Source of the DNA: Actinophytocola sp044466355
GTDB taxonomy: Bacteria > Actinomycetota > Actinomycetes > Mycobacteriales > Pseudonocardiaceae
Length of the DNA stretch: 64,000 bases
Reading direction: 5' to 3'
Assembly (NCBI RefSeq): GCF_044466355.1
Contig: NZ_JBITMQ010000004.1
Coordinates: 62,001 to 126,000 of the forward strand
Shown: positions 7,773 through 16,549 of the stretch, piece after piece
How positions within the stretch are numbered: the stretch's first letter is position 1
Layout of the letters: each line of letters opens with the position of its first letter
Made by a program: the position numbers and the translations under genes
Notes under the pieces: model-generated
Database searches by the model: none
Seen by the model: the letters and a program-made list of their open reading frames with translations, nothing else
What the model was told of the DNA's origin: nothing

Positions 7773-9566
7773 GTGAGCGCGAATATCTGGGCACTTTCCG
7801 GTGCCTGTGCGGTCATCTTCGCGACGTTCTACATCGGCTGGCGCTCGTCCCGCACCGCCAGTACCGCGCAGGATTTCCTCGTCGCTCGCCGCACGGTGCG
7901 GTCCCGGCGCAACGCCGCCGCGGTCTCCGGCGAGTACCTGTCCGCCGCGTCGTTCCTGGGTGTCGCCGGTCTGGTGCTGAAGGACGGCGCGGACGCGCTC
8001 TGGTACCCGATCGGTTTCACGGCGGGCTATCTGGCGCTGATGCTGTTCGTCGCCGCGCCGCTGCGCCGGTCCGGCGCCTACACGCTGCCGGACTTCTGCG
8101 AGGCGCGGCTCGGTTCGCGTGCCCTGCGTGGCCTGGCCGCGGTGTTCGTGGTGTTCATCGGGATCCTGTACGTGGTCCCGCAGCTGCAGCTGGCCGGCGA
8201 GACGCTGGCGAGCATCCTGCCGGTGCCGACGTGGGTCGGCGCGACCGTGGTGACGGTCGTGGTGATCGTCAACGTGTTCGGCGGCGGGATGCGCGCGATC
8301 ACGGTGGTGCAGGCGTTCCAGTACTGGTTGAAGCTGTTCGCGATCGCCGCGCCGACGTTCGTGATGTGCCTGCTGTTCATCGGCAGCGGCGGCGTGCGCG
8401 ACGGCCAGACGACGACGCTGACCGAGGCGCTGCCGCCGACGTTCACGAGCGCCACCACGGTCGACGTGAAGACCCCGGTGCTGCTGCAGGTCGACGACCC
8501 GGTGTGGCTGAGCGCCCGCGGCGAGGTCGACGGCGCGCCCGCGGCGGGCACGGTGCTGTGGCCGCCCGGCACGCACGAGGTCAGCGCGGGCACCACGTTG
8601 CACTTCTCGAAGGGCTCGTCCGTCCCTGTGGTGGTCGGCGCCCCGGTGGACAACGCGAGCTGGCTCGCGCCCGCGTCGAGCACGGGTGACCTGTTCACCA
8701 CGTACTCGCTGATCCTGGCCCTGTTCCTGGGCACGATGGGCCTGCCGCACGTGCTGGTCCGCTTCTACACCAACCCGGACGGCAGGGCCGCGCGCAGAAC
8801 AACCCTGCACGTCCTGCTGCTGCTGTCGCTGTTCTACCTGTTCCCGATCATGCTGGGCGCGTTGTCGCGGCTGTACGTGCCGGAGCTGCTGGTCACCGGC
8901 GAGACCGACGCGGCGGTGCTGAGACTGCCGGCGGGCATCGCACCGGGGCTCCTCGGCGACATCCTCGGCGCGGTGATCACGGCGGGCGCGTTCGCCGCGT
9001 TCCTGTCGACGTCGTCGGGCCTGGTCGTGAGCGTGTCCGGGGTGCTGTCGACGGACGTGCTGCGTGGCCGGGTGCGCGACTTCCGCTTCGCCACGGCGGT
9101 CGCGGGCGGCGTGCCGCTGGTGCTCGCGATCGCGGTGCGGCAGTCGGACATCTCGCTGACCGTGGGCATGTCGTTCGCGCTGGCCGCGTCGACGTTCTGC
9201 CCGATCCTGCTGCTGGGTGTGTGGTGGCGCAAGCTCACCTGGGTGGGCGCCGCCGCGGGCATGGTCGTCGGCGGCGGCCTGGTGCTGACCGCGTTGGTGG
9301 TCAGCACGGTCAGCCGCCTGACCGGCAACTGGGCGCCGGGCGTCTTCAGCCAGCCCGCGCTGATCACGGCCCCGGTCGCGTTCCTCACGGTGCTGATCGT
9401 CAGCAAGGCGACCTCGGCGAAGATCCCCGCGGACGTGGCGCAGATCCGCCTGCGCATGCACGCCCCGGACAACCTCGGCCTCACCCGTGACCGGGCGGTG
9501 GCGAGCTTTGGCACGGCGGAGGAACGGTCCCGTCTGGCGGACGGCCGCCACCGCAAGGAGCTGTGA
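7773..9566 (+). CDS. Sodium:solute symporter, ActP/MctP-like, module 1
   Basis: 597 aa from GTG 7773 with AGAGGGCC just upstream (the frame is open to 7638 but that part overlaps the previous gene). The family core is evident: DFLVARR, the AAAVSGEYLSAASFLG segment in TM2, GGMRAITVVQAFQYWLK, and LGTMGLPHVLVRFYT. These mark acetate/pyruvate-type monocarboxylate symporters. Unlike ActP, a polar insert of about 80 residues (around residues 210-295), rich in Val, Thr and Asp, lies between helices and probably faces outside. Module 2 has a similar insert; module 3 does not. Confidence 0.87.
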   Translation: MSANIWALSGACAVIFATFYIGWRSSRTASTAQDFLVARRTVRSRRNAAAVSGEYLSAASFLGVAGLVLKDGADALWYPIGFTAGYLALMLFVAAPLRRSGAYTLPDFCEARLGSRALRGLAAVFVVFIGILYVVPQLQLAGETLASILPVPTWVGATVVTVVVIVNVFGGGMRAITVVQAFQYWLKLFAIAAPTFVMCLLFIGSGGVRDGQTTTLTEALPPTFTSATTVDVKTPVLLQVDDPVWLSARGEVDGAPAAGTVLWPPGTHEVSAGTTLHFSKGSSVPVVVGAPVDNASWLAPASSTGDLFTTYSLILALFLGTMGLPHVLVRFYTNPDGRAARRTTLHVLLLLSLFYLFPIMLGALSRLYVPELLVTGETDAAVLRLPAGIAPGLLGDILGAVITAGAFAAFLSTSSGLVVSVSGVLSTDVLRGRVRDFRFATAVAGGVPLVLAIAVRQSDISLTVGMSFALAASTFCPILLLGVWWRKLTWVGAAAGMVVGGGLVLTALVVSTVSRLTGNWAPGVFSQPALITAPVAFLTVLIVSKATSAKIPADVAQIRLRMHAPDNLGLTRDRAVASFGTAEERSRLADGRHRKEL

Positions 9567-9620
9567 CGCGGCTCACTGAGCGCCGGTACAACCTCTGGGA
9601 GCCGACGGCGTGTTCCAGGT

Positions 9621-10142
9621 ATGGATGTGAGCGCGGAGCCGGTCGCCCCGAGCCTCGAGGCCGTGCTTGAGCAGCAGTGGATGCCGCTGGTCCGGATGGC
9701 CGCGCTGCTGTCCGGCGACGCCGAGACAGCGCGGGACGTCGTGCAGGACTGCTACGAGGCGGTGTGGCGCCTGCGCCCCGACCTCGGCGACGTCGAGCAC
9801 GTCGTCGCGTACCTGCGCAGAGCCGTGATCAACCGGTCGCGGTCCAGGTTGCGGCGGCTGCGCACGGTCCGCCGGTTCCTCGCCCAGGCGCGGCCGCCCG
9901 CCGACGCGCCGCCCGCCGACCGCGAACTGCTCGTCGCCGAGCGGCATCGCGAGCTGCTCAGCCACGTGGAACGCCTGCCCGCGCGCCAGCGCGAGGTGAT
10001 CGTGCTCCGTTACTACTGCGGTCTCTCCGAGGCGGAGACGGTCGCCGTGACCGGTGTTTCCGCGGGCACCGTGAAGTCGTCCGCCCATCACGCACTCGCC
10101 ACCCTCCGCCGGAACCTGAAGGACCTCTCCGATGAACGCTGA
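9621..10142 (+). CDS. SigE-family ECF sigma factor
   Basis: 173 aa. Region 2 spans about residues 15-80 (DVVQDCYEAVWRLRPDL) and region 4 about 115-168 (LPARQREVIVLRYYCGLSEA, then VSAGTVKSSAHHALATLR). It overlaps the following membrane-protein gene by 11 nt, which implies translational coupling and an anti-sigma relationship. It lies between symporter modules 1 and 2. No target promoter motif could be identified. Confidence 0.88.
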   Translation: MDVSAEPVAPSLEAVLEQQWMPLVRMAALLSGDAETARDVVQDCYEAVWRLRPDLGDVEHVVAYLRRAVINRSRSRLRRLRTVRRFLAQARPPADAPPADRELLVAERHRELLSHVERLPARQREVIVLRYYCGLSEAETVAVTGVSAGTVKSSAHHALATLRRNLKDLSDER

Positions 10143-10992
10143 CCTCGAAGACGCCCTCACCGAGGCACTGCGCGCCAAGGCGGACGCGGTGCCGCCCACG
10201 CCCATGCCGAGGCTCGGCGCGCCCGTGCGGCGCCCGCTGCTGGTGCCGGTCGCGGCCGCCGTGGTCGCAGGCGCGGTCGGCACGGCCGCGTTCCTGTTCG
10301 TGCCCCGCGACGAGCAGGCGCCACCGGCCGCCGTGACGACGACGGTGGTGCCCGCGGAGAGCGGCGTCCACTACTCGCTGCGCCTGTCCGCGCTCGGCGC
10401 GGGCGGGATCATCCGGGAGACGCAGCTGTGGCAGGAGCGGGAGCGGACCGGTGCGTGGCGCCAGAAGGTGGTCGACGGCACGTCGATCGAGAACGGCCGG
10501 GTCGTGCCCGGTCCCGGCCGCGTCGACGCCCCGGACGGCGGAGACTGCTACCCGTCCTTCACGACGACCGAGCCGCCGTGCACCACGCCCGCGTCGTGGA
10601 TGAACTTCACGGTGGACTTCCTCGCGTCGGCGTCCCGCGACCCGGCGACGATCGCCGCGCAGCTGCACGCGGAGGCGGCCGAGGTGAGTGCCGACCTGGC
10701 GCCGGTCCTCGAACTGCGCACGATCGGCCTGGTGCTGGGGAGCAACGGCGTGCCCGCGGACCTGCCGAGCGCGTTGCGGGAGGTCGTCGCCGGGCTGCCG
10801 GGCGTCCAGGTGGTCGAGGGCATGGCCGACCTGACCGGCCGGACGGGCACCGGCTACCGCCTGCCCCACCCGGGCGGCGAGGTGGCCGTGATCTTCGACG
10901 ACGACGACCGCTACCTCGGCTCCCCGACGGAGGCCGTGCGGCACGGCGTCGCGCCCGGTCTCGGCGCGCCGCCGTCCCGCATGTTCGACTGA
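10132..10992 (+). CDS. Single-pass membrane protein, putative anti-sigma partner
   Basis: 286 aa. A cytoplasmic N-terminus of about 38 residues, which could bind the sigma factor, precedes one transmembrane helix (about 40-60, VPVAAAVVAGAVGTAAFLFV) and a large extracytoplasmic domain with two cysteines (CYPSF, PPCTTP). The architecture and the 11-nt overlap with the ECF gene match SigE-family sigma/anti-sigma pairs. No zinc-finger anti-sigma motif is visible, so the role rests on context. Confidence 0.7.
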   Translation: MNADLEDALTEALRAKADAVPPTPMPRLGAPVRRPLLVPVAAAVVAGAVGTAAFLFVPRDEQAPPAAVTTTVVPAESGVHYSLRLSALGAGGIIRETQLWQERERTGAWRQKVVDGTSIENGRVVPGPGRVDAPDGGDCYPSFTTTEPPCTTPASWMNFTVDFLASASRDPATIAAQLHAEAAEVSADLAPVLELRTIGLVLGSNGVPADLPSALREVVAGLPGVQVVEGMADLTGRTGTGYRLPHPGGEVAVIFDDDDRYLGSPTEAVRHGVAPGLGAPPSRMFD

Positions 10993-11055
10993 CGCCAAGC
11001 AGCGCTTCCGCCATTAACATCTACGCGAGCCCGATCGCGGACGATGGGAGCCCGG

Positions 11056-12072
11056 ATGGCGGTGTCAGTGCTCGGCATGGCACGCCACATCGCGGACGAG
11101 CTGAAGGACGGCCTGTCCGGCGCGGGCGTGCGGACGGCGGCCCGCGGGCTGCGCAGGCTGCTCGACGCCGACTTCGTGGCGCTGGCCGACCTGTCCGGCC
11201 GTGCGGTGTGGGCGCCTGACGAGCCGCCGTTCTACGCGGACGCGAACGCCCTGGTCGAACGGGTGCTGCACAGCGAGAACCGCGCGGGCCGGTCCCCTCT
11301 GGTGGCGGTGCCGCTGCACGTGAACCGCGAGCTGGCGGGTGTGATGGTGGTGGCGGGCGCGTCGCGGCGGGCGGCGGTGCGTGAGGCGGCGCGGTGGGTC
11401 GTCGAGGCGCTCGAGCGGGGCAGGCTGGAGTCGTCGGCGGAACAGGCGGCGCAGGCCGAGCTGCGGGCGCTGCGGGCGGAGATCTCCCCGCACTTCGTCT
11501 ACAACGCGCTCACGGTGATCGCCGCGCTGGTGAGCTCCGAACCGGACCGGTCGCGTGAGCTGATGCTCGACTTCGCCGACTACATCCGGTACAGCCTGGC
11601 GAAACACGGCGAGTACACGACGGTCGCGGACGAGTTCCACGCGATCGAGACGTACCTGGCGCTGCAGCGCGCGGTGCTGGGGGAGCGGCTGCAAGTGCAG
11701 GTCCGGGTGGCACCGGAGGTGCTCGCGGTGGCGCTGCCGTACCTGGTGCTGCAGCCTTTGGTGGAGAACGCCGTCCGTCACGGCATCGAGCCGCGTGCGG
11801 GCACCGGGCACGTGCAGCTGCGCGGCGAGGCGGAAGGGAACGACTGCGTGATCAGTGTCGAGGACGACGGGGTCGGCATGGACCCGGCGCTGGCGGAGTC
11901 GATCCTGGCCGGTCGGGGCGGCGCGGACAGCGTCGGGCTGGCGAACGTGGACCGGCGGCTCCGCAGTGTCTACGGGCCCTGGTACGGGCTGGTCGTGGAG
12001 ACCGCGGTCGGCGAGGGAACCCGTGTGGTGGTGCGGATCCCGAGATTCCAACCGGGAGTGATGCCGGGATGA
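11056..12072 (+). CDS. LytS-type sensor histidine kinase, module 2
   Basis: 338 aa from ATG 11056, which is preceded by GGGAG; ATG 11044 is an alternative. A GAF-like region (about 20-120) is followed by the His_kinase box with H146 in EISPHFVYNALTVI and a HATPase with LVENAVRHGIE and DDGVGMD. Unlike the module 1 kinase it has no transmembrane helix, so it should sense a cytoplasmic signal. Its stop overlaps the start of the LytTR gene (ATGA), a clear kinase-regulator operon. Confidence 0.88.
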   Translation: MAVSVLGMARHIADELKDGLSGAGVRTAARGLRRLLDADFVALADLSGRAVWAPDEPPFYADANALVERVLHSENRAGRSPLVAVPLHVNRELAGVMVVAGASRRAAVREAARWVVEALERGRLESSAEQAAQAELRALRAEISPHFVYNALTVIAALVSSEPDRSRELMLDFADYIRYSLAKHGEYTTVADEFHAIETYLALQRAVLGERLQVQVRVAPEVLAVALPYLVLQPLVENAVRHGIEPRAGTGHVQLRGEAEGNDCVISVEDDGVGMDPALAESILAGRGGADSVGLANVDRRLRSVYGPWYGLVVETAVGEGTRVVVRIPRFQPGVMPG

Positions 12073-12827
12073 CGGCTGGCCTTTCCGTGCTCGCGGTCGA
12101 CGACGTGCCGCCCGCGCTGGCGGAACTGTGCCGCCTGCTGAACGAGAACCCGGACGTGTCGGACGTGGCGAGCGCGGGCGACGCGCTGTCGGCACTGCGC
12201 ATGATCCAGAACGGCCGCTACGACGCGGTGTTCCTGGACATCGCGATGCCGGGCCTCGACGGCATGGAGCTCGCCAGCCTGTTGTCCCGCATGAACGAGG
12301 CGCCGGTGATCGTGTTCGTGACCGCGTACGAACAGCACGCGGTGGCGGCGTTCGGCATCGGCGCCGTGGACTACCTGCTGAAACCCGTCCGTGCGGAGCG
12401 GCTCGCGGAGGCGCTGGCGCGGGTGAACCGCGTGATCCCGGACGCGCGTCCCGCCCCGGAGGGGCCGGACGCGATGGCCGCGCTGCCGGTGGAGTCGGAC
12501 GGCCGGACCAGGTACGTCCGCCGCACGGACGTGCACTACGTCGAGGCGCACGGCGACTACGTGCGCCTGCACGCGGTGTCGGGAGTGCACGAGGTGCGGA
12601 TGCCGATCTCGCGGCTGGAGGAGTACTGGGAGCCAGCGGGTTTCCTCCGTGTGCACCGCGGTTTCCTGGTGGCACTGGCGGCGGTCCGCGAGCTGCGGAG
12701 CGACTCGGTGGGCGGTCTGCTGGCGCACACGGACCTGGGTGACGTGCCCGTGTCCCGCCGCTGCGCCCGCGTACTGCGCGAGAAGCTGCTGGCGGCGGCG
12801 AAGTCCGGCCAACTGGGCCGCCGGTAA
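12069..12827 (+). CDS. LytTR-family response regulator, module 2
   Basis: 252 aa. The receiver domain has phosphoacceptor D57 in FLDIAMPG, FVTAYEQ and DYLLKPVRAE. The C-terminal LytTR domain (about 140-245) includes HYVEAHGDYVRLHA and RVHRGFLVALAAV. Its start overlaps the kinase stop and its stop overlaps the next start (TAATG), so the kinase, this gene and the DUF485-like gene form one operon. The symporter at 13443 probably belonged to the same unit before the repeat element was placed between them. Confidence 0.9.
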   Translation: MTAGLSVLAVDDVPPALAELCRLLNENPDVSDVASAGDALSALRMIQNGRYDAVFLDIAMPGLDGMELASLLSRMNEAPVIVFVTAYEQHAVAAFGIGAVDYLLKPVRAERLAEALARVNRVIPDARPAPEGPDAMAALPVESDGRTRYVRRTDVHYVEAHGDYVRLHAVSGVHEVRMPISRLEEYWEPAGFLRVHRGFLVALAAVRELRSDSVGGLLAHTDLGDVPVSRRCARVLREKLLAAAKSGQLGRR

Positions 12828-13177
12828 TGCCCGGGCACAAGCGCATCGCGGTGATGAGCCCGCAGACTCGCCTGGCCCACTCGCGGCGGCGGGCCAGAGG
12901 CCGTTGGCGCGTCCCGAAACTCGACGGCCCGGACGCGGAGCGGGCGGTGGAACTGCACCGCCGCCAACTGCGGCTGGCGCTGGCCCCGCTGGCGTTCCTG
13001 TTCGCGGGCGTCGCGGGCCTGCCGCTGCTGTTCGCCGTCTTCCCGGCGCTGGACGACATCCGCGTCCTCGGCATCCCGGTCTCGTGGCTGGCGCTGGCTT
13101 TCCTCCCGTACCCGGCACTGACCCTCCTGGCGGGCTGGCAACTCCGCAGAGCAGAAAAAGCGGAAGACCACCCATGA
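12827..13177 (+). CDS. DUF485-like small membrane protein, module 2
   Basis: 116 aa with a strongly basic N-terminus (RRRARGRWR), then two transmembrane helices at about 49-70 and 80-103. It overlaps the regulator stop by 1 nt. It has the same topology as the products of 7334 and 16550 and should be the accessory subunit of the 13443 symporter. In modules 1 and 3 the partner and symporter are 10 nt apart or overlap; here they are 265 nt apart, with a repeat element between. Confidence 0.72.
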   Translation: MPGHKRIAVMSPQTRLAHSRRRARGRWRVPKLDGPDAERAVELHRRQLRLALAPLAFLFAGVAGLPLLFAVFPALDDIRVLGIPVSWLALAFLPYPALTLLAGWQLRRAEKAEDHP

Positions 13178-13240
13178 CCACCCCCGAAACCCCGCGAGTC
13201 GCGCGCGCGAACACACCGAACCACGTTTTCGTGCAGAAAG

Positions 13241-13375
13241 TTGTCCACAGCCGCACCGGTTATCCACAACCGGACCGCGCGCACCCCGCGATGTCACCCC
13301 CACCCGGTAGGCTGGCATGGCGGGTGGCCCCCGGGATCGGGTGGGGGTTGGGGTTACGTCCTGGGGGCGGGGCGG
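13241..13375 (+). repeat. Dispersed DnaA-box/hairpin element, copy 1
   Basis: Box 1 TTGTCCACA is at 13241-13249 and box 2 TTATCCACA at 13260-13268, with starts 19 bp apart. These are followed by CCGGTAGGCTGGCA (from 13304), then a C5/G5 hairpin and TTACGTCCTGGGGGC. It sits inside an operon, 63 nt after the DUF485-like stop and before the symporter. The same layout recurs at 28887, 32531, 34453 and 41516. Confidence 0.85.
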
Positions 13376-13442
13376 TTTTGCGTTCTGCCGGGGGCGGTGC
13401 TGCGAAAGGGCTTTTCACAGCACGGGGTGTGCGGGGGCGCGC

Positions 13443-15146
13443 GTGATTCTCGCGTTCGCGGTGGCGCCCGTCGTCCTCATCACGTTGCTCATCGGGCTTC
13501 GTGGGGTCGCGGCCATGCGCACCACGTCCGACTTTCTCGTTGCCTCCCGGCGGGTTTCGCCGCTCCTCAACTCCGCCGCCGTGTCCGGCGAGTACCTCTC
13601 CGCCGCGTCGTTCCTCGGCGTGGCGGGCCTCGTCGTCAAGGACGGGATCGGCGCGCTCTGGTACCCGGTCGGTTTCACCGCCGGCTACATCGCGATGCTC
13701 GTGCTCGTCGCCGCGCCCATGCGGCGGTCCGGGGCGCTGACCGTGCCCGACTTCGCCGAGGCACGCCTCAACTCACCGGCCCTCCGGCGCGTCACCGCGG
13801 CCGTCATCCTCGTCATCGGGGGCCTCTACCTCGTGCCCCAGTTCCGCACGGCCGGGCTGGTGCTGTCCGCGGTCAGCGACACGCCCTACTGGGTCGGTGT
13901 CGTCATCGCGGGCTCCGGGGTCGCGATCACGCTCGCCCTCGGCGGCATGCGCGCCGCCACCTACGTGCAGGCCTTCCAGTTCGTGCTCAAGCTCGTCCTG
14001 TTCATCGTCCCCGCCGTGTGGTTGCTCTTCCAGGTGGGCCCGCAGGTCCGCGACGAGGCCGTCCACCCCGTCGAGTTCACCACCTTCCGCGAGGACACCG
14101 CCGTCCACTTCCGCATCGGGACCATCCTCGAGCGCGACGGCGAGCGCTGGGAGGTCCCGCAGGGCGCGGTCGTCCAGTTCGACAAGGGTGACCCGGTGCC
14201 CGAGGTCGTCGGCGAGGCACGGCCCGGCGGCACCGGCTGGGGACGGCCCCTGCTCGACCTCGCCGACGCGGGCCACCCGCTGCTCAGCACCTGGGCCCTG
14301 ACCGTCGCCCTCGCGCTCGGGACCATGGGGCTGCCGCACGTGATCATGCGGTTCCACACCAGCCCCGACGGCCGCGCCGCACGCCGCACCGCCGCCTTCA
14401 CGGTCGGGCTGCTCAGCATCTTCTACCTGTTCCCCGGCATCTACGGCGTGCTCGGCCGCGTGCTCGTCCCGCAGCTCTACCTCTCGGGCGCCACCGACAC
14501 CGCCGTCGTCGCCCTTCCCGCACAGGTCGACGAGGGCTGGCCCGGCAGCACCTTCACCGCCCTGCTCACCGGCGGCGCGTTCGCGGCGTTCCTCGCCACG
14601 TCGCTCGGGTTGCTGCTGGTGGTGTCCGGCGCCATCTCCTACGACCTGCTGCCCGGCGGTCTCCGCCGCCTCCGCGTCACCGTCGTACTGGCGGCCGCCG
14701 TCGTGGTTCTTCTTGCCCTGCAAGCGATCCGGTTGGACGCCGGTGTGCTCGTCACCTGGGCGTTCACGGTCGCCGCGTCCACGTTCTGCCCGTTGCTCGT
14801 ACTCGGCATCTGGTGGTCACGGCTCACGGTCGCCGGTGCGATGTCCGGTGTGCTCGTCGGGTTGTTCGCCTCGTCGGGCGCGATCTCGGGTGCCTTGTTC
14901 GGGCTGCCGGTGACGGGCTGGCTCGCCATCCTCGTCGCACAGCCCGCGCCGTGGTCGGTGCCGCTGGCGTTCCTGACCATGGTCGTCGTGTCGCTGCGTG
15001 GGCGGCCGCCGTCGTGGGCGCGGACGGCCATGTTGCGCCTGCACCTCAACGAGAACCGCGACCAGACGGCCGCCGACCGGTTGCGGGCGTTGCGGGCGGG
15101 TGCTCAGTCCTCCCAGACGAGTCGCAACCGAAAAGTCGTGCCGTAG
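13443..15146 (+). CDS. Sodium:solute symporter, ActP/MctP-like, module 2
   Basis: 567 aa from GTG 13443; the frame is open to 13317 but that part is repeat-element sequence. Conserved landmarks are DFLVASRR, AVSGEYLSAASFLG, GGMRAATYVQAFQFVLK and LGTMGLPHVIMRFHT. A polar insert around residues 200-275 resembles the one in module 1. It is probably a monocarboxylate:Na+ symporter controlled by the 11056/12069 system. Its last 43 nt overlap a convergent small gene. Confidence 0.87.
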   Translation: MILAFAVAPVVLITLLIGLRGVAAMRTTSDFLVASRRVSPLLNSAAVSGEYLSAASFLGVAGLVVKDGIGALWYPVGFTAGYIAMLVLVAAPMRRSGALTVPDFAEARLNSPALRRVTAAVILVIGGLYLVPQFRTAGLVLSAVSDTPYWVGVVIAGSGVAITLALGGMRAATYVQAFQFVLKLVLFIVPAVWLLFQVGPQVRDEAVHPVEFTTFREDTAVHFRIGTILERDGERWEVPQGAVVQFDKGDPVPEVVGEARPGGTGWGRPLLDLADAGHPLLSTWALTVALALGTMGLPHVIMRFHTSPDGRAARRTAAFTVGLLSIFYLFPGIYGVLGRVLVPQLYLSGATDTAVVALPAQVDEGWPGSTFTALLTGGAFAAFLATSLGLLLVVSGAISYDLLPGGLRRLRVTVVLAAAVVVLLALQAIRLDAGVLVTWAFTVAASTFCPLLVLGIWWSRLTVAGAMSGVLVGLFASSGAISGALFGLPVTGWLAILVAQPAPWSVPLAFLTMVVVSLRGRPPSWARTAMLRLHLNENRDQTAADRLRALRAGAQSSQTSRNRKVVP

Positions 15147-15364
15147 CGGCGCAGTGCGCTTTCCGCGTTCGAGTGCAGTCCGAAAACCGTCTGATTGGTG
15201 ACAGGGTTGCGGCAATAGGTCACGGCTTCCTGCTCGCGGGCGGTCGTGATCTGCATTCCCCACGCGAACACGTCGGCCTCGTTCTCGGCGTTGACCAGTG
15301 TGAAGAGTCGTCCTTTCATGAAAACCCAGTGTCCTGATGGACTCGCCAGCACTGGGTTTCCCAT
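15104..15364 (-). CDS. Small hypothetical protein next to a DUF5753/DUF397 pair
   Basis: 86 aa starting at ATG 15364. It reads as a compact soluble alpha/beta protein with aromatic residues and no Cys pair or known motif. It is divergent from the DUF5753 regulator (30-nt gap) and its 3' end overlaps the symporter by 43 nt. A small gene divergent from a DUF5753 regulator plus a DUF397 gene suggests control by that regulator. Base use (less extreme third-position GC) differs slightly from the symporter. Confidence 0.6.
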   Translation of the reverse strand: MGNPVLASPSGHWVFMKGRLFTLVNAENEADVFAWGMQITTAREQEAVTYCRNPVTNQTVFGLHSNAESALRRYGTTFRLRLVWED

Positions 15365-15394
15365 TCCTGGGTCCGGCTGCTGCGATCATGAGTC

Positions 15395-16219
15395 GTGGCC
15401 ACACGAGCACCGTTCCTGCGGCGGCGGTTGGGACGCCGGTTGCGGGAGATCCGCGAAGGCGCCGACCTCACGCTGGCCGAGGCCGCGAAGCGCCTGGACA
15501 AGACCCGCAGTTCCCTGCAGCGCATCGAAACCGGCATCACCCGCGCGGACGTGCATTTCGTGCGTTCCGCCATGGACATCTACGACCACTACGACGACAC
15601 CCTCATCGCCGAGGCGCGCGAAGCGGCGAAGCCGCCGTGGTTTCGCGCCTACGGAATCAAGGACATGGGCTACGTCGACGTTGAAACCCACGCCGCGTCG
15701 GTTCGAGAATTCTCCGGCCTGAAACTGCCGGGCCTTCTGCACACGGAGTCCTACATCCGCGCGTCCTTCGCGCACAGTCGTCGCAGGCGTACAGCAGAGG
15801 AACTGCACAACGACATAGAGATCCGCCTGATCCGCCAAGAACGGCTCACCAGCGAACGTGATCCCCTGGAAATGACGGCGATCATCGACGAGTCGGCCCT
15901 TCGTCGTGACGTCGGCGGTCCGAAGGTGATGCGCGAGCAGTTGCAACACCTGATCGAGGTGGCCGGGTTGCCCGCCGTCACCCTCCAAGTACTACCACTC
16001 AAGGCACACAGCGCCCTCGACGGAGGATTCGTATTGCTGTCGTTCCTTGATCGGGACGAGCCGGACTTGCTCTACGTCGAATACGTCACGGGAGCCCTTC
16101 ACATTGAGGACAATGACGAGGTTCGGGCCTGTAGACTCAAGTTCGATCGGCTGGGCGTGGAAGCACTGAGCCCTGATGACTCGGTCGCGCTGATCACGCG
16201 CATCAGCCAAGAACGATAG
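15395..16219 (+). CDS. XRE-family regulator with DUF5753 domain
   Basis: 274 aa, GTG start. The N-terminal HTH spans residues about 12-70 (LRRRLGRRLREIREGADLTL; SSLQRIETG). Residues about 90-270 are the DUF5753 sensor region (SGLKLPGLLHTESYIRA; IIDESALRRDVGG). This is the Streptomyces-type regulator almost always paired with a DUF397 protein, as here (12-nt gap). Such pairs have been linked to development and antibiotic control; the signal is unknown. Confidence 0.92.
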   Translation: MATRAPFLRRRLGRRLREIREGADLTLAEAAKRLDKTRSSLQRIETGITRADVHFVRSAMDIYDHYDDTLIAEAREAAKPPWFRAYGIKDMGYVDVETHAASVREFSGLKLPGLLHTESYIRASFAHSRRRRTAEELHNDIEIRLIRQERLTSERDPLEMTAIIDESALRRDVGGPKVMREQLQHLIEVAGLPAVTLQVLPLKAHSALDGGFVLLSFLDRDEPDLLYVEYVTGALHIEDNDEVRACRLKFDRLGVEALSPDDSVALITRISQER

Positions 16220-16231
16220 AGGGCAGCCACA

Positions 16232-16411
16232 GTGGATCTTGTCTGGCGGAAGAGCAGCCGTAGTAGTCAGGATGGCAGCAACAGTGCCTGCGTCGAGGTC
16301 GCCTTTGCGGAACGCTCTGTAGCTGTTCGCGACTCGAAGTCACCCGATCAAGGGATGCTGATGCTCCCCGAGTCGGGCTGGACGTCCTTTCTGAGTGTGT
16401 CCAAGATGTGA
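16232..16411 (+). CDS. DUF397 small protein
   Basis: 59 aa, GTG start at 16232 with GAGGG upstream. The family pattern is clear: W-R-K-S-S-R-S near the N-terminus, then N-S-A-C-V-E-V, V-A-V-R-D-S-K, and a C-terminal W-T-S-F. DUF397 proteins act with the adjacent DUF5753 regulator, probably as modulators or antagonists. It is 12 nt downstream of that regulator and forms a two-gene operon with it. Confidence 0.9.
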   Translation: MDLVWRKSSRSSQDGSNSACVEVAFAERSVAVRDSKSPDQGMLMLPESGWTSFLSVSKM

Positions 16412-16549
16412 CCTGCGCCACTCGTCGCGCATTTTGACCGTTCGTCGACCACTCGTCGTACGTCGAAGCGGTTGATCCGCGAACGATTCACGTCCCCGCA
16501 CCGCCTTCCTAGGGTCGTAGAACCCCGGTTCACTTCCCATGGAGGCAAC

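Noticed and set aside
7536..9551. 671-codon minus-strand open frame opposite symporter 1
   Set aside because: Composition is Arg/His/Gln-rich with no domain; it is a GC-bias shadow of the real plus-strand gene.
13317..13442. Small peptide encoded by the dispersed element (MAGGPRDRVGV in copies 1 and 5)
   Set aside because: The frame is not preserved in copies 2-4 and has no consistent stop or ribosome site.
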